From: Alicyclobacillus fructus
GTDB taxonomy: Bacteria > Bacillota > Bacilli > Alicyclobacillales > Alicyclobacillaceae
Assembly (NCBI RefSeq): GCF_017329605.1
Contig: NZ_JAFMTY010000008.1
Span: forward strand, 62,001 to 126,000
Direction of reading: 5' to 3'
DNA length: 64,000 nt
The notes beneath the pieces are model-generated. The model saw only the letters and a list, made by a program, of their open reading frames with translations, searched no databases and had not been told where the DNA came from. Positions 46,165 through 55,315 of this stretch are shown here, piece by piece. Each line of letters opens with the position of its first letter. The stretch's first letter is position 1. Position numbers and translations under genes: made by a program.

Positions 46165-47691
46165 TCACACAAACACAGGATCCTTGAGGTCCTCGAGCTT
46201 GAGCATCGATTCCTCGGCCACTTCCTTGTGCAAGCTGTTGCCGTGCGCATCCATCGTGACGATGGCTGGGAAGTTGTCCACCTCGAGATGCCACATCGCC
46301 TCGGGAATCCCGAACTGATCCAAGAAGTCGACGCCCTTCACCTTCGTCACGCAACGCGCGTAGAACTGCGCAGCGCCGCCAATCGCGTTCAAATACACGG
46401 CGCCTGACTTCTTCAGTCCCTGCAGGGTCTTCTCTCCCATGCCGCCCTTGCCGATGACCGCGCGAATGCCGAATTTCTCAATGATGTCGGCCTGATACGG
46501 CTCCTCGCGCGAACTCGTCGTCGGGCCCGCGGCCTTCACGTGCCACTCGCCGTTCTCATCCTTCAGCATCACCGGACCGCAGTGGTAGAGAATTCCCCCC
46601 CGCAGATCCACGGGCGAATCGTGATGCATGAGGTATTTGTGAAGCTCGTCACGCCCCGTGTGAATCTCGCCGCGAATGAGCACGACGTCGCCCACCTTCA
46701 GCTTGCGGATCTGTTCCTCGCTGATGGGCGCCTGAAGCACGATCGCGTCCTCCGTCGAAAACGCCTGTTTCGGCCGCTCGAGCTTCCCTTCGCCGTCTTT
46801 GTACAACCAGCGGCGAATCTCGCCGGTCTCGGGATCCAGGACCACGCCGAGGCGCCGGAAGGCCCAGCAGTTGTACGCCACCGAGACGAAGAAGCTCGCG
46901 GGGATGCGATTGCGCACGCCGATCTTGCAGCCGAGGAGCGTCACCTTGCCGCCAAAGCCCATGGTGCCAATGTCGAGCTGGTTCGCCTTCTCAAGGATGT
47001 ACTGTTCGAGTTCCGCGAGCTGCGGATTCGGATTGACATCGTCCAGCGGCCGGAACAGCTGTTCCTTTGCACCCTCATAGCCGCTCGTGCGATCGCCGCC
47101 GATGCACACCCCGATGAAGCCCGCGCTGCATCCTTGACCCTGCGCCTGGTAGACCGCGTGCAGGATGCACTTGCGGACGCCGTCGAGATCGCGCCCCGCA
47201 CGGCCGAGGCCGGGAAGATCGGTTGGCAGCGCGTACTGGATGTTCTTGTTCTCACAGCCGCCGCCCTTCAGGATGAGTTTGACCTCGACCTCGTCTTTCT
47301 CCCACTGGTGGAAGTGCACGATGGGCGTACCTTCACCGAGGTTGTCGCCGGTGTTCTTGCCGGTCAGCGGATCGACCGAATTGGGCCGCAACTTGCCGAG
47401 GCGCGTCGCTTCCGCCACCGCCCTCCGAATCTCGCGCTCGAACTCGATTTGATTGAAACCGACCGGGCAGTGGACGATGAAGGTCGGCATGCCCGTGTCC
47501 TGGCAGATGGGTTGGACGTCCTCCTCTGCGGAGACGATGTTGTCGACGATGGTGTTCAGCGCGATGGACGCGCGGCTGCCCAACTCCTCCTGAAGCTGTG
47601 CCCGCTTGATGGCCCGGCGCACGTCCGGCGGCAGATTCGTGGAGGTCTCCGTGATCAATTCCAGCAAGCTATCAAACGCTTTCGTCGCCAC
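46165..47691 (-). CDS. class I fumarate hydratase, fused alpha and beta domains
   Basis: A 508-residue iron-sulfur fumarase that hydrates fumarate to malate in the citric acid cycle. The N-terminal alpha part has the cluster cysteines in PICQDTGMPTF, KGGGCENKN and GCSAGFIGVCIGGDR; the C-terminal beta part has HTGRDELHKYL, HCGPV and GPTTSSREEPY. Both parts are in one chain as in E. coli FumA, whereas many thermophiles split them in two genes. The enzyme would be oxygen-sensitive. Start is a GTG at 47691, nine bases after AAAGGGG. Monocistronic. Confidence 0.95.
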   Translation of the reverse strand: MATKAFDSLLELITETSTNLPPDVRRAIKRAQLQEELGSRASIALNTIVDNIVSAEEDVQPICQDTGMPTFIVHCPVGFNQIEFEREIRRAVAEATRLGKLRPNSVDPLTGKNTGDNLGEGTPIVHFHQWEKDEVEVKLILKGGGCENKNIQYALPTDLPGLGRAGRDLDGVRKCILHAVYQAQGQGCSAGFIGVCIGGDRTSGYEGAKEQLFRPLDDVNPNPQLAELEQYILEKANQLDIGTMGFGGKVTLLGCKIGVRNRIPASFFVSVAYNCWAFRRLGVVLDPETGEIRRWLYKDGEGKLERPKQAFSTEDAIVLQAPISEEQIRKLKVGDVVLIRGEIHTGRDELHKYLMHHDSPVDLRGGILYHCGPVMLKDENGEWHVKAAGPTTSSREEPYQADIIEKFGIRAVIGKGGMGEKTLQGLKKSGAVYLNAIGGAAQFYARCVTKVKGVDFLDQFGIPEAMWHLEVDNFPAIVTMDAHGNSLHKEVAEESMLKLEDLKDPVFV

Positions 47692-47735
47692 TTGCCACTA
47701 CCCCTTTCACAGCACGTGCCTGGTGCCCCTTCTTC

Positions 47736-47741
47736 AGTATA
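47736..47741 (-). promoter_or_regulatory. extended -10 of the fumarase gene
   Basis: TGATATACT on the minus strand, an extended -10, about 45 bases before the GTG start; no good -35. Confidence 0.5.
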
Positions 47742-47787
47742 TCACTTGGCGCACGAGAACCCGGAATCGCGGCATCATCGGCCCATG

Positions 47788-47813
47788 AAAAGAGGGACCC
47801 CGAGAGGCCCCTC
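47788..47813 (-). terminator. intrinsic terminator of lysA
   Basis: An eight-pair stem (47792-47799 with 47806-47813, one G-U) followed by TTTT on the minus strand, beginning inside the lysA stop codon. Confidence 0.75.
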
Positions 47814-49143
47814 ATCGAAGCGGAAGGTCCAGCCGCGCCACGTCGGCCCACGTTTCTCGCCGGACCACGAGGCGCGCCTCGCCGTCGCGGCAAAAGACGA
47901 CAGCCGGCTTGGGAATGCGATTGTAGTGGCTCGCCATCGCGTACGTGTACGCACCTGTCGCGAAGACGGCGAGGAGATCTCCAGGCCGCGGATCGGCGAG
48001 CGGCAGATCCCAGATCAGCATGTCGCCGCTCTCGCAACACTTCCCGGCCACGGACCAAGGTCGATCCGGCTCCTCGGCCGGCCGGTTCGCATAGCAGGCG
48101 TGATATTTTGCGCCGTAGAGCGCGAGGCGAGGGTTGTCCGTCATCCCTCCGTCGATGGCGACGTAATTCCGCACGCCTGGGATGACCTTTCGACTGCCCA
48201 CGCGGTACAGCGTCACGCCCGCCGGCCCGACGATGCTGCGGCCGGGCTCAATCCACAGCACCGGCACATCCATGCCCCGGGCCGCGAAGGCGTCTTTCGC
48301 GGCGCGGATCACGCCGCGGACGAGATCGGCAACGGGCGGCGCGTCCTCATCCGTGTAGGGGATGCCAAATCCGCCGCCCAGGTTGAGCACGGAAAACGGC
48401 AGTTCGAACCGGCGCAGCCCCGCCTCGTACACGCCGGCCATCCGCTCGGCGAGCAGCCGAAAGCCCTCCACGTCGAAAATCTGCGAGCCGATGTGCGCAT
48501 GCACCCCGATGACGCGCGCGCGTTCCACCTGACTCAGGCGCAAAAACGCCTCCTCCACCTGGTGACTGGCGAGGTCGAAACCGAACTTCGAGTCCTGTTG
48601 CCCGGTGGAGATGTAGTCGTGCGTGTGCGCCTCCACGCCCGGCGCCACGCGCACCAGCACGTCGACCGCGCCATCCTTTTGTTCCAGGATGTCGGCCAAC
48701 AGGTCGATCTCGTCAAAGTTGTCCACGATCACGGCGCCAATGCCGCTCTCGATGGCATATTCGAGCTCCTCAGGCGTCTTGTTGTTTCCGTGCATGTGCA
48801 GCTTCTTCGGCGGCACGCCGGCCGCGAGCGCGGTGTACAGTTCCCCGCCCGACACCACGTCGATGCCGATCCCCTCCTCGTGCGCGAGCTGGCACATCGC
48901 AATGGTGCAGAACGCTTTGCTCGCGTACGAAATCTGATACGGCACGCCTTCCTCTTGAAAGACGCGATGGAACGCGCGGATGGTCTCGCGAATGAGCCCC
49001 TCGTCGTACGCGATGAGCGGCGTGCCGAACCGCGCGACGAGATCGACCGCGCTCACGCCGCCGATGAGAAGGTGGCCCTCTTCATTTCTCGGAAAATGCG
49101 CGTCGACCCCCGGACTCACGTCCAACAGGTGTTCTGATTTCAC
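47812..49143 (-). CDS. lysA: diaminopimelate decarboxylase
   Basis: The 443-residue PLP enzyme makes lysine from meso-diaminopimelate. The PLP lysine is in ISYASKAFCTIAM, the glycine loop in LNLGGGFGIPYT, EPGRSIVGPAG follows, and the substrate cysteine is in AGKCCESGDMLIWD with the tyrosine in ATGAYTYAMASHYN. Start is a GTG at 49143, eight bases after AGGAG; the frame is open further upstream but covers the promoter. No lysine riboswitch or T-box blocks are seen in the leader; only a CTGAATC/TATTCAG hairpin is visible. Monocistronic. Confidence 0.97.
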   Translation of the reverse strand: MKSEHLLDVSPGVDAHFPRNEEGHLLIGGVSAVDLVARFGTPLIAYDEGLIRETIRAFHRVFQEEGVPYQISYASKAFCTIAMCQLAHEEGIGIDVVSGGELYTALAAGVPPKKLHMHGNNKTPEELEYAIESGIGAVIVDNFDEIDLLADILEQKDGAVDVLVRVAPGVEAHTHDYISTGQQDSKFGFDLASHQVEEAFLRLSQVERARVIGVHAHIGSQIFDVEGFRLLAERMAGVYEAGLRRFELPFSVLNLGGGFGIPYTDEDAPPVADLVRGVIRAAKDAFAARGMDVPVLWIEPGRSIVGPAGVTLYRVGSRKVIPGVRNYVAIDGGMTDNPRLALYGAKYHACYANRPAEEPDRPWSVAGKCCESGDMLIWDLPLADPRPGDLLAVFATGAYTYAMASHYNRIPKPAVVFCRDGEARLVVRRETWADVARLDLPLR

Positions 49144-49240
49144 GCCGTCCACTCCTATCGTCTCTCTGAATCCGCCCTGGTCTCTCTGTTGGGCCGCGCC
49201 TCGACTGGACTGCACGAACCTGAATAAAGATTCAGACACA

Positions 49241-49270
49241 AGTATATACGCGCACCGGCCTGCGGGGCAA
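49241..49270 (-). promoter_or_regulatory. sigma-A promoter of lysA
   Basis: TTGCCC (49265-49270), 18 bases, TATACT (49241-49246) on the minus strand. Confidence 0.5.
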
Positions 49271-49353
49271 CGGAAATTTGCGGTCCAGCGCACGCGCATA
49301 CCGCCCTGGGCTGAGGAACATGCTAGCGACAGATCCGGTTTGGAGGTGAGACC

Positions 49354-49563
49354 GTGCGTTGGAACGCCGTGGATTGGATCGCCTGGGCGCTCATCGTGAT
49401 CGGCGGCATCAACTGGGGCCTGATTGGATTTGCCAACTACAACCTCGTGGGTGCCATCTTCGGCGCGACGTGGCTCTCGCAGTTCGTGTACGCGCTGGTC
49501 GGACTCGGCGCGCTGTGGCAACTGGTCGCTGTGCTGGTCAAAAGTCAGGCGGTTCGCACCTGA
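49354..49563 (+). CDS. DUF378 small membrane protein
   Basis: A 69-residue protein with two membrane helices. The segment IVIGGINWGLIGFANYNLVG is the DUF378 signature (YuzA-like). Function unknown; these proteins are common and often stress- or sporulation-linked in Bacilli, but nothing here shows that. Start is a GTG at 49354, eight bases after GGAGGTGA. It is monocistronic and ends in a strong hairpin. Confidence 0.88.
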   Translation: MRWNAVDWIAWALIVIGGINWGLIGFANYNLVGAIFGATWLSQFVYALVGLGALWQLVAVLVKSQAVRT

Positions 49564-49578
49564 CCAAGCGGCCGCGCG

Positions 49579-49618
49579 CAAAGGCCCTGGCGAACGAGCG
49601 TCGTCGCGCCAGGGCCTT
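49579..49618. terminator. hairpin between the DUF378 and MFS genes, probably bidirectional
   Basis: A 12-base stem (AAGGCCCTGGCG with CGCCAGGGCCTT) between convergent genes. T-runs on both sides are short, so termination efficiency is uncertain. Confidence 0.65.
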
Positions 49619-49636
49619 CTGCGTGTTCAGGAAGCG

Positions 49637-51019
49637 TCACTCGCCGACGCGCAACCGGCGGCCGCGCGCCTCCGCGGCCGCCTCGTCTTCCTCGCCCACG
49701 CTCGCCGCGTTGAGCGTGAGTCCGCGCGTCTCCGGCGCGAGGAACAGGCAGACGAGAAAGCCGCCGAACGTGACCACGGCGCCCGCCAGCATGGTGGGGC
49801 CAACGCCATATTGGCTCAGCGCCCACGGCAGGAGGTAGGTTCCGGCCACCGCCCCCAGGCGGCTGATGCACGTCGTCACCCCGACCGCCGTGCCCCGCAC
49901 CTCGGTCGGAAACAACTCGTTCGGCGCGAGCCACTCCATGATGTTCGGCCCTCCGGAAAACAGGGCGTACAGCAGGAAACCCAGGCCAATGATCCAGAGC
50001 GGCCCATTCGGAAACAGCCCAAGGAGCAACATGCCGACGGTCATGACGGCGAATGACGCGATCATCGTCAGCCGCCTGCCCATGCGGTTGACGAGCCAGA
50101 GCGCCGGCACGCACCCGGCGATGAACAAAAGGCTCACGAGCGCCGAACCGTAGCCGGACGATCCGTCAAACAGGTGGTAGGATGTCAACAGCGTCGGTCC
50201 AAACGTCAAAATCGCAAACAGCGGCGCGACCGCGGCCGTGAAAAACCCGCTCACGTACAGCGTGCGCTTCAGATACGTGCGGTTGAAGAGCGTCCAGTAG
50301 CTCGTGCGCGTCCGCTTTTCCTCGGGGACCACGATGTGCTTCAAGCTGGCACCCGGACCATACACTTCCCGAAGCACCTTGAGCGCCTCACGCGGTTTGC
50401 CCTGCTGCAGAAGCCAGCGCGGCGACTCCGGGGTACCGAGGCGGAGCAAGACCAACGCGATCCCAGGCACCGCGCTCGACGCCAGAATGTACCGCCAGGC
50501 GTTGGGGCCGATGGCGAGCATCCACTGCCCCACCACATACGCGACGACAGACCCGACGTACCACGCGATGACCGTCACGCCGAGCATCGCGCCGCGGTAT
50601 TTTCGAGGCGCGAACTCCGTGAGAAGCGACGTCGCGATGGGATAATCGGCGCCGACCGCGATGCCCAGGAGCACGCGAAGAAGGAACAATTCCCACGCGT
50701 TTTGGACGAAAAACTGAAGCAGGGAAGCGACAATCAGCAGGATGAAGTCGACGGTGTACATCAGTTGGCGGCCGAACCGATCCGTCACGTACCCGAGCAG
50801 GCCGCCGATAAAAATGCCCATCAGCGCGGACGCCCCGATGAGCCCGCTCCACATGGCGTCGAGGTGCAACTCGGGCGTGATCTGCGTCAGCGCTATGGCG
50901 ATGATACTCAAGATGTAGCCGTCGAGAAACGGCCCGCCGGATGAATACACGGTGAGCTTGAGGTGAAATCGGCTGAACTTCGCGTCTTCCACAGGATTCG
51001 CCTGCTGTGCGGCATGCAC
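49637..51019 (-). CDS. MFS transporter under cyclic-di-AMP riboswitch control
   Basis: A 460-residue 12-helix carrier of the sugar-porter/metabolite:H+ symporter side of the major facilitator superfamily: GGLLGYVTDRFGRQLMY in loop 2-3, GTPESPRWLLQQGKPREA in the centre and LVNRMGRRLTM in loop 8-9. The substrate cannot be read from sequence. The start is a GTG at 51019, eight bases after AAAGGGG. The c-di-AMP riboswitch directly upstream suggests a role in osmolyte, potassium-related or cell-wall homeostasis rather than sugar feeding. Ends next to a convergent hairpin. Confidence 0.87.
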   Translation of the reverse strand: MHAAQQANPVEDAKFSRFHLKLTVYSSGGPFLDGYILSIIAIALTQITPELHLDAMWSGLIGASALMGIFIGGLLGYVTDRFGRQLMYTVDFILLIVASLLQFFVQNAWELFLLRVLLGIAVGADYPIATSLLTEFAPRKYRGAMLGVTVIAWYVGSVVAYVVGQWMLAIGPNAWRYILASSAVPGIALVLLRLGTPESPRWLLQQGKPREALKVLREVYGPGASLKHIVVPEEKRTRTSYWTLFNRTYLKRTLYVSGFFTAAVAPLFAILTFGPTLLTSYHLFDGSSGYGSALVSLLFIAGCVPALWLVNRMGRRLTMIASFAVMTVGMLLLGLFPNGPLWIIGLGFLLYALFSGGPNIMEWLAPNELFPTEVRGTAVGVTTCISRLGAVAGTYLLPWALSQYGVGPTMLAGAVVTFGGFLVCLFLAPETRGLTLNAASVGEEDEAAAEARGRRLRVGE

Positions 51020-51037
51020 GTGATCGTCCCCTTTCCT

Positions 51038-51158
51038 TGCGCTTACGAGGTTAGCTGACGGGTTGGGTCGGAAAGGCGCCCCACGAACGAGTCGTTTCAC
51101 CCCAGAATGTGGTTCCCCCGCTTCCTCCGACAGGAGGAATTCAGCGCTGCCGCTTCGA
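51038..51158 (-). promoter_or_regulatory. cyclic-di-AMP (ydaO-yuaA) riboswitch
   Basis: On the minus strand the leader carries the family blocks in order: CGCTGAATTCCTCC, GCGGGGGAACCA, TGGGGTGAAACG, GGGCGCC, CCGACCCAACCCGTCAGC and TAACCTCGTAAGCGC. These are distinctive of the c-di-AMP riboswitch. The 3' end of the aptamer is only about 20 bases from the start codon and abuts the ribosome-binding site (AAGGAAAGGGG), leaving no room for a terminator, so control is probably at translation. Confidence 0.88.
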
Positions 51159-51188
51159 TCGCGACAAAATGATGGCGTTGTAAACATT

Positions 51189-51217
51189 ACGATACTCGAA
51201 ATTTGAGGCGATCGCAA
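51189..51217 (-). promoter_or_regulatory. sigma-A promoter of the riboswitch-MFS unit
   Basis: TTGCGA (51212-51217), 17 bases, TATCGT (51189-51194) on the minus strand, about 25 bases before the aptamer. Confidence 0.6.
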
Positions 51218-51284
51218 GTTGAGGACAAGGCGTTGGAACCCCCCGCAGCGGGCGGCCGCGAGGGCCACCACCGCGATCACGCCC

Positions 51285-52229
51285 TCAGGTCGACGTCGGA
51301 TTCTTGATGGCCGTGAGCACCGCCGCGTACGACTTGTCGAGGATCTGAATGTTCGCCGACTTCGCGAGCTGCGCCACGAGCTTCGGTTCGCTCTCGGCGT
51401 TCTGCTGTTTGATGGCCTGGACAATCTGCGAGCGAACGGCGGAGAGCGGCTCCACATGGCCGGGCGTGACGGCCTGGCATTGAACCAGCTCGTACCCGCC
51501 CTGCACTTGAATCGGCTGGCTCACCGCTCCCGCCTTGAGGGCAAACGCGGCCGAGGCGATGGCCGGATCGTCGGCCTTCAGTTCATCCTCCGTGAATGTG
51601 CCAAGCAAGCCGCCTTTGGATCGGGTGGCGGTGTCGATGGACACGGCCTGGGCCACCGAAGCAAAGGACTTTCCGGACTGAATCTCCGCGAGGGCCTTCT
51701 CCGCGTCCGCCTTCGTCTTCACCCGAATGATGGCGATCTTGCGCGTCTCCGGCACGGTGAACATGGACGTGTTCTGCCTGTAGTACGATTCAATCTGCTT
51801 GTCCGTGACCTGGACCTGCGACTCGGCCAGCTTGGTGGCCAGGATGTTGTCCCGAATCTGCTCGACAAACTGCACCTTGGTCATGTGGTTCTGCGCGAGA
51901 AGCGAATTCAGCTGCGCCTCCGAGGTGATCCCGTTCTGCATCTCGATGGCGGTGATCTGCTGATTGATCTCCGCGTCCGTCGCCGTGATGTGCCGCTGCG
52001 CCGCGGCCTGCTCAATGAGGGCGTTGGCGATGAGCTCCTCCAGCATGGCCGATCCGGCATAAGCCTCTGACTGCTGCGCCAGCTCCTGCCTCGTGATGGG
52101 GGTCTTCCCCACCATCGCCACCACCGATCCACCCCCGTGCGCGGCGTACGTGCCAAACCACACGCCGCCCACGATCAGCGCCCCAGCGCACGCGCCAACG
52201 AACCCGGAAATCCACCGTTCCTTCTTCAA
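51285..52229 (-). CDS. PrsA/SurA-like membrane-anchored foldase with parvulin domain
   Basis: A 314-residue extracytoplasmic chaperone. One N-terminal helix (residues about 8-28) anchors it; there is no lipobox cysteine, unlike B. subtilis PrsA. A SurA-type helical domain follows, then a parvulin-like prolyl isomerase domain at about 160-255 with SKGGLLGTFTEDEL and AGAVSQPIQVQGGYELVQC, somewhat degenerate. It should assist folding of secreted proteins, such as the neighbouring SGNH hydrolases. AAGGAGG abuts the ATG at 52235, so the TTG at 52229 (six-base spacing) is preferred. Monocistronic. Confidence 0.87.
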   Translation of the reverse strand: MKKERWISGFVGACAGALIVGGVWFGTYAAHGGGSVVAMVGKTPITRQELAQQSEAYAGSAMLEELIANALIEQAAAQRHITATDAEINQQITAIEMQNGITSEAQLNSLLAQNHMTKVQFVEQIRDNILATKLAESQVQVTDKQIESYYRQNTSMFTVPETRKIAIIRVKTKADAEKALAEIQSGKSFASVAQAVSIDTATRSKGGLLGTFTEDELKADDPAIASAAFALKAGAVSQPIQVQGGYELVQCQAVTPGHVEPLSAVRSQIVQAIKQQNAESEPKLVAQLAKSANIQILDKSYAAVLTAIKNPTST

Positions 52230-52276
52230 TGCCATCCTCCTTCAGACCTTCCGCACCCTGGGCTCCATATCCCAGT

Positions 52277-53806
52277 TCAAGCAAGCCTATCACGGGGCTC
52301 CAGGTTTCGCAACACGTGCTTTTGCACTTTGCCCGTGGCGTTCACCGGAAGCGACCGCGCGATGACGATTTGCGCCGGCCGCTTGGGCTTGGCGAGATGG
52401 GCCGCGCAGAACGACTCCAGCTCGGCGCGCAGGGCGTCCGCGTCCACGCCATCCGGCTCCTCCGGGACGACCCAAGCCACCGCCCGCTCCCCGTACAGCG
52501 GATCCGGCATCCCCACGACGGCCGATCTCGCCACCGCCTCGTGCGCGTTCAGCACATCCTCGATCTCCCGCGGCGAGATCTTCTCGCCCGCCCGGTTGAT
52601 CATCTCCTTCGCGCGCCCGGTGATGTACACATAGCCGTCCTCGTCCATGTAGCCGAGATCGCCCGTGTAAATCCACCCGGGCCCGTAGCCGTAGTCGGGC
52701 GCGGGTTCCATGCCCACGTAATGCTCGATGACGTTGTCGCCCCGGATGGCGATCTCGCCGAGCTCATAAGGCGCGAGCGGCCTCCGATCCGCATCCACGA
52801 TGACAAGCGACATCCCCACCGGCTTGCCGACCGATCCCGGCTTCCGCACCTCCGGCGGCAGCGGGTTTGTGCAGATCTGCCCCGCCGCCTCCGTCATGCC
52901 GTACGCCTCAATGACTGGCACACCAAACGCCGCCTCGATGCGCGCGGCCACGGCCGGCGTGAGCGGCGCCGAAGCCGAGCGCAGGAAGCGAAGCGATTCG
53001 AGCGCCCCCTTGGGCGCGGGCCGCTTCGCGACGATGGACAAAATCGTCGGGACGCAGGAGACCCAGGTGACCCTGTGCTGGCGAATGTCGTCCCAGAAGA
53101 GGGACGCGTGGAACTTGTCGCGCATGACGATCCGGCCGCCCGACACCAGCGTCGACAGCAGCACGATCACCTGCCCGTTGATGTGAAACAGCGGCAAGAT
53201 GCAATACGCGACGTCGGCAGGCGTCAGTCGGTGGCTTCCGATCACGTTCTGGACTGCGGCCCAAAGATGACCGTGGGTCAACAGCACGCCCTTCGGTTCG
53301 CCCGTGGTGCCCGAGGTGAACATGAGCACCGCCGGACGCCGCTCGGGCTCTTCGCCTTGCGGCTCCGGCTCGGACACGGCAACGCGCCCCCACAGCTGAA
53401 CCACCTGTCCGGATTCGGCGTCCAGGTGGACGGAAGGTCCGCCATGGAAGCCGTGCCCACGCAACTGAGGCTCCCAACGCGCGCCAGCGTCGGGCGCGAC
53501 GATGGCGAAATCCGCCCGATACCGCGCCATCGCCCGCTCGAGCTCGCCCGCAGGCATCTCACGGTTGGCGGGCACGCAGACGGCCCCGTGTTCCAGGCAG
53601 GCGAGGTAGCTGACGACAAACGCGTACGAATTCGGAATGGCCAACATCGCGCGATGGCCGGGACGAACCCCGGCACGCTCCAATTGAGAGCGCACGGCCG
53701 CGATGTGCGCCCGAAGCTCCCCGCAGGTGTACCAGCGGCCGTCCCAGACGACGGATCGCGTTGGGTCGGCGAGGGCAGACGACAATGCGTTCCACAGTTT
53801 GGACAT
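52277..53806 (-). CDS. acyl-CoA synthetase (AMP-forming)
   Basis: A 509-residue ANL-superfamily adenylating enzyme. The P-loop is MFTSGTTGEPKGVLLTH, and IEAYGMTEAAGQ (A5), YTGDLGYMDEDGYVYITGR (A7-A8) and the catalytic lysine in NATGKVQKHVL (A10) are intact. It activates a carboxylic acid to an acyl-CoA; the chain length is unknown. The start is the ATG at 53806, eight bases after GAGG. It lies 43 bases downstream of an acyltransferase-3 gene on the same strand, so it may supply that enzyme with acyl-CoA. Confidence 0.92.
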   Translation of the reverse strand: MSKLWNALSSALADPTRSVVWDGRWYTCGELRAHIAAVRSQLERAGVRPGHRAMLAIPNSYAFVVSYLACLEHGAVCVPANREMPAGELERAMARYRADFAIVAPDAGARWEPQLRGHGFHGGPSVHLDAESGQVVQLWGRVAVSEPEPQGEEPERRPAVLMFTSGTTGEPKGVLLTHGHLWAAVQNVIGSHRLTPADVAYCILPLFHINGQVIVLLSTLVSGGRIVMRDKFHASLFWDDIRQHRVTWVSCVPTILSIVAKRPAPKGALESLRFLRSASAPLTPAVAARIEAAFGVPVIEAYGMTEAAGQICTNPLPPEVRKPGSVGKPVGMSLVIVDADRRPLAPYELGEIAIRGDNVIEHYVGMEPAPDYGYGPGWIYTGDLGYMDEDGYVYITGRAKEMINRAGEKISPREIEDVLNAHEAVARSAVVGMPDPLYGERAVAWVVPEEPDGVDADALRAELESFCAAHLAKPKRPAQIVIARSLPVNATGKVQKHVLRNLEPRDRLA

Positions 53807-53849
53807 GACCAACACCTCGATTTCGAAGTTCAAATCCACGAAACAGGTC

Positions 53850-55043
53850 TCATCCGGCCGCACTGGACGCGGCCTTGCGCGTCAGGGACTTGGGCCATCC
53901 CGTCTTCTCGCCGACGATGTATCCGACATAGGGGATCTTTCCGATGAGATACGCGGCGACGCCGGAAGACACGTACGTCAGCGCAATCCAGACCGGCAAC
54001 ATGGCGTACTGCACAGGCAGCGGGGCATGAATCCGATCGGCCAAAAGCTCGACAAATCGAAGCGCGATGGGATGAATGAGAAAAATACCAAAGCTCACGC
54101 TGCCAAAGAAGCGGATGAAACGGCTCGCACGAGGCATCAGCCCTCGGGCCCGGCGGGCCTGCCAACCAAGGCCGATGCGCCACAGCACGAGTGCCACCGC
54201 CAAGCTGTAGGGAACCATGACGGGCTGCAGCGTATCGACGATCCGCCCTCCCGTCAGATGGAACACATCTCGGTTGATAAAGTAGATGCCACAGAGCAGG
54301 CACCACATCCCGACCCACGTCCAGAAGAGCAGGCGCCCATGCGCGGTGGCCCACGCTTTCAAGCGCGGATAGTAGATGGCGAACATCGCGCCCGCGATGA
54401 ACCAGAACTCGTACGTCAACAGGTCGCGATCGCGATACCGGACCAGAACACGCAGCCACCCCGGCAACTGGTACACGTTCACGAACTGAAGCGAGGCCTG
54501 ATTCCAGATCATGATGCCTACCTCGATGAAAAACGCGACGACGGCGATGACCAGATGATACCGATTGGACCGCCGCAGCCAGCGCACCATGAGTGGAAAC
54601 ACGAGGTATAACTGCATCGAGACGAGAAGAAAATACAGGAAATATTGATTCGCGGTGGCCAAGCTGGTGAGAAAGGTGTGAACCAGACAGGGCGCGGTCC
54701 ACTCGAATCCCTTGAGAAAGGTTCCCTGAAACAGAATGTAGATGGCCGTCCACGCGATGTATGGAATGGCAATGAGCAAGAATCGCTTCTTCCAGAAGGA
54801 ACCTGCCGTAAATGGGCGGTCGTAGTACGTGTAAAACAGGACGAGGCCGGTGATAAACATGAAGGCTTCTCGCGTGAAATGGAACGTCATCATGAGGATC
54901 CCGGAAGATACGTCCATCCACGATCCGTCCGGCGTTCGAACGTTGAAACTGGACAAGACGTGCACACAGATGACGCCCAGGATGATGCAGGCCCGCATCA
55001 GATCGACCTCGTAGAGATGGGATTTCTTCTGGGCCTGACTCAC
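53850..55043 (-). CDS. acyltransferase-3 family membrane protein
   Basis: A 397-residue membrane acyltransferase with about 10 helices. The family start is YEVDLMRACIILGVICVHVL, with the likely catalytic histidine in VHVLSS, followed by MTFHFTREAFMFITGLVLF. This is the OatA/IcaC-type fold that moves acyl groups from the cytosol to exported polymers. It has no SGNH domain of its own, but two SGNH proteins are encoded divergently next door. The GTG at 55043 is chosen because AAGGAGGGGG precedes it by the right distance. First gene of an operon with the acyl-CoA synthetase. Between it and the divergent gene (55044-55315) I see no clear promoter. Confidence 0.88.
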   Translation of the reverse strand: MSQAQKKSHLYEVDLMRACIILGVICVHVLSSFNVRTPDGSWMDVSSGILMMTFHFTREAFMFITGLVLFYTYYDRPFTAGSFWKKRFLLIAIPYIAWTAIYILFQGTFLKGFEWTAPCLVHTFLTSLATANQYFLYFLLVSMQLYLVFPLMVRWLRRSNRYHLVIAVVAFFIEVGIMIWNQASLQFVNVYQLPGWLRVLVRYRDRDLLTYEFWFIAGAMFAIYYPRLKAWATAHGRLLFWTWVGMWCLLCGIYFINRDVFHLTGGRIVDTLQPVMVPYSLAVALVLWRIGLGWQARRARGLMPRASRFIRFFGSVSFGIFLIHPIALRFVELLADRIHAPLPVQYAMLPVWIALTYVSSGVAAYLIGKIPYVGYIVGEKTGWPKSLTRKAASSAAG

Positions 55044-55315
55044 CGTGACCCCCTCCTTGCTTGGCTCGACACACCGCATAGCTTAAGGGAGCGAGCTTGA
55101 AGCTTCGTTGAAAAACATCAAAAGTTTATCAAAGCCTCAATGCCACCTTAACACGCGTCCGCCATGTTTGCCAAAGGCGGTTATCCCCATCGTGCGCCAA
55201 GGAGGACGGGACGTCACCAGGGCGCGAGCGGGATCGACCAAAAAACACGATTTTAAGGGCGATTTGAGATGAAAATGACAAGATGGAGGAAAAGACATCC
55301 TGGGGGGTCGTGGCG

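Noticed and set aside
45908-46318. Plus-strand frame of 136 codons between mntH and the fumarase gene
   Set aside because: No RBS; its second half overlaps the fumarase coding region in antisense; composition not protein-like.
46540-49137. Plus-strand open frame of 865 codons across fumarase and lysA
   Set aside because: It spans two well-supported genes and their promoter regions on the other strand and has no domain; a high-GC artefact.
49144-49270. Lysine riboswitch before lysA
   Set aside because: The leader is only about 90 bases and lacks the conserved blocks of the lysine aptamer.
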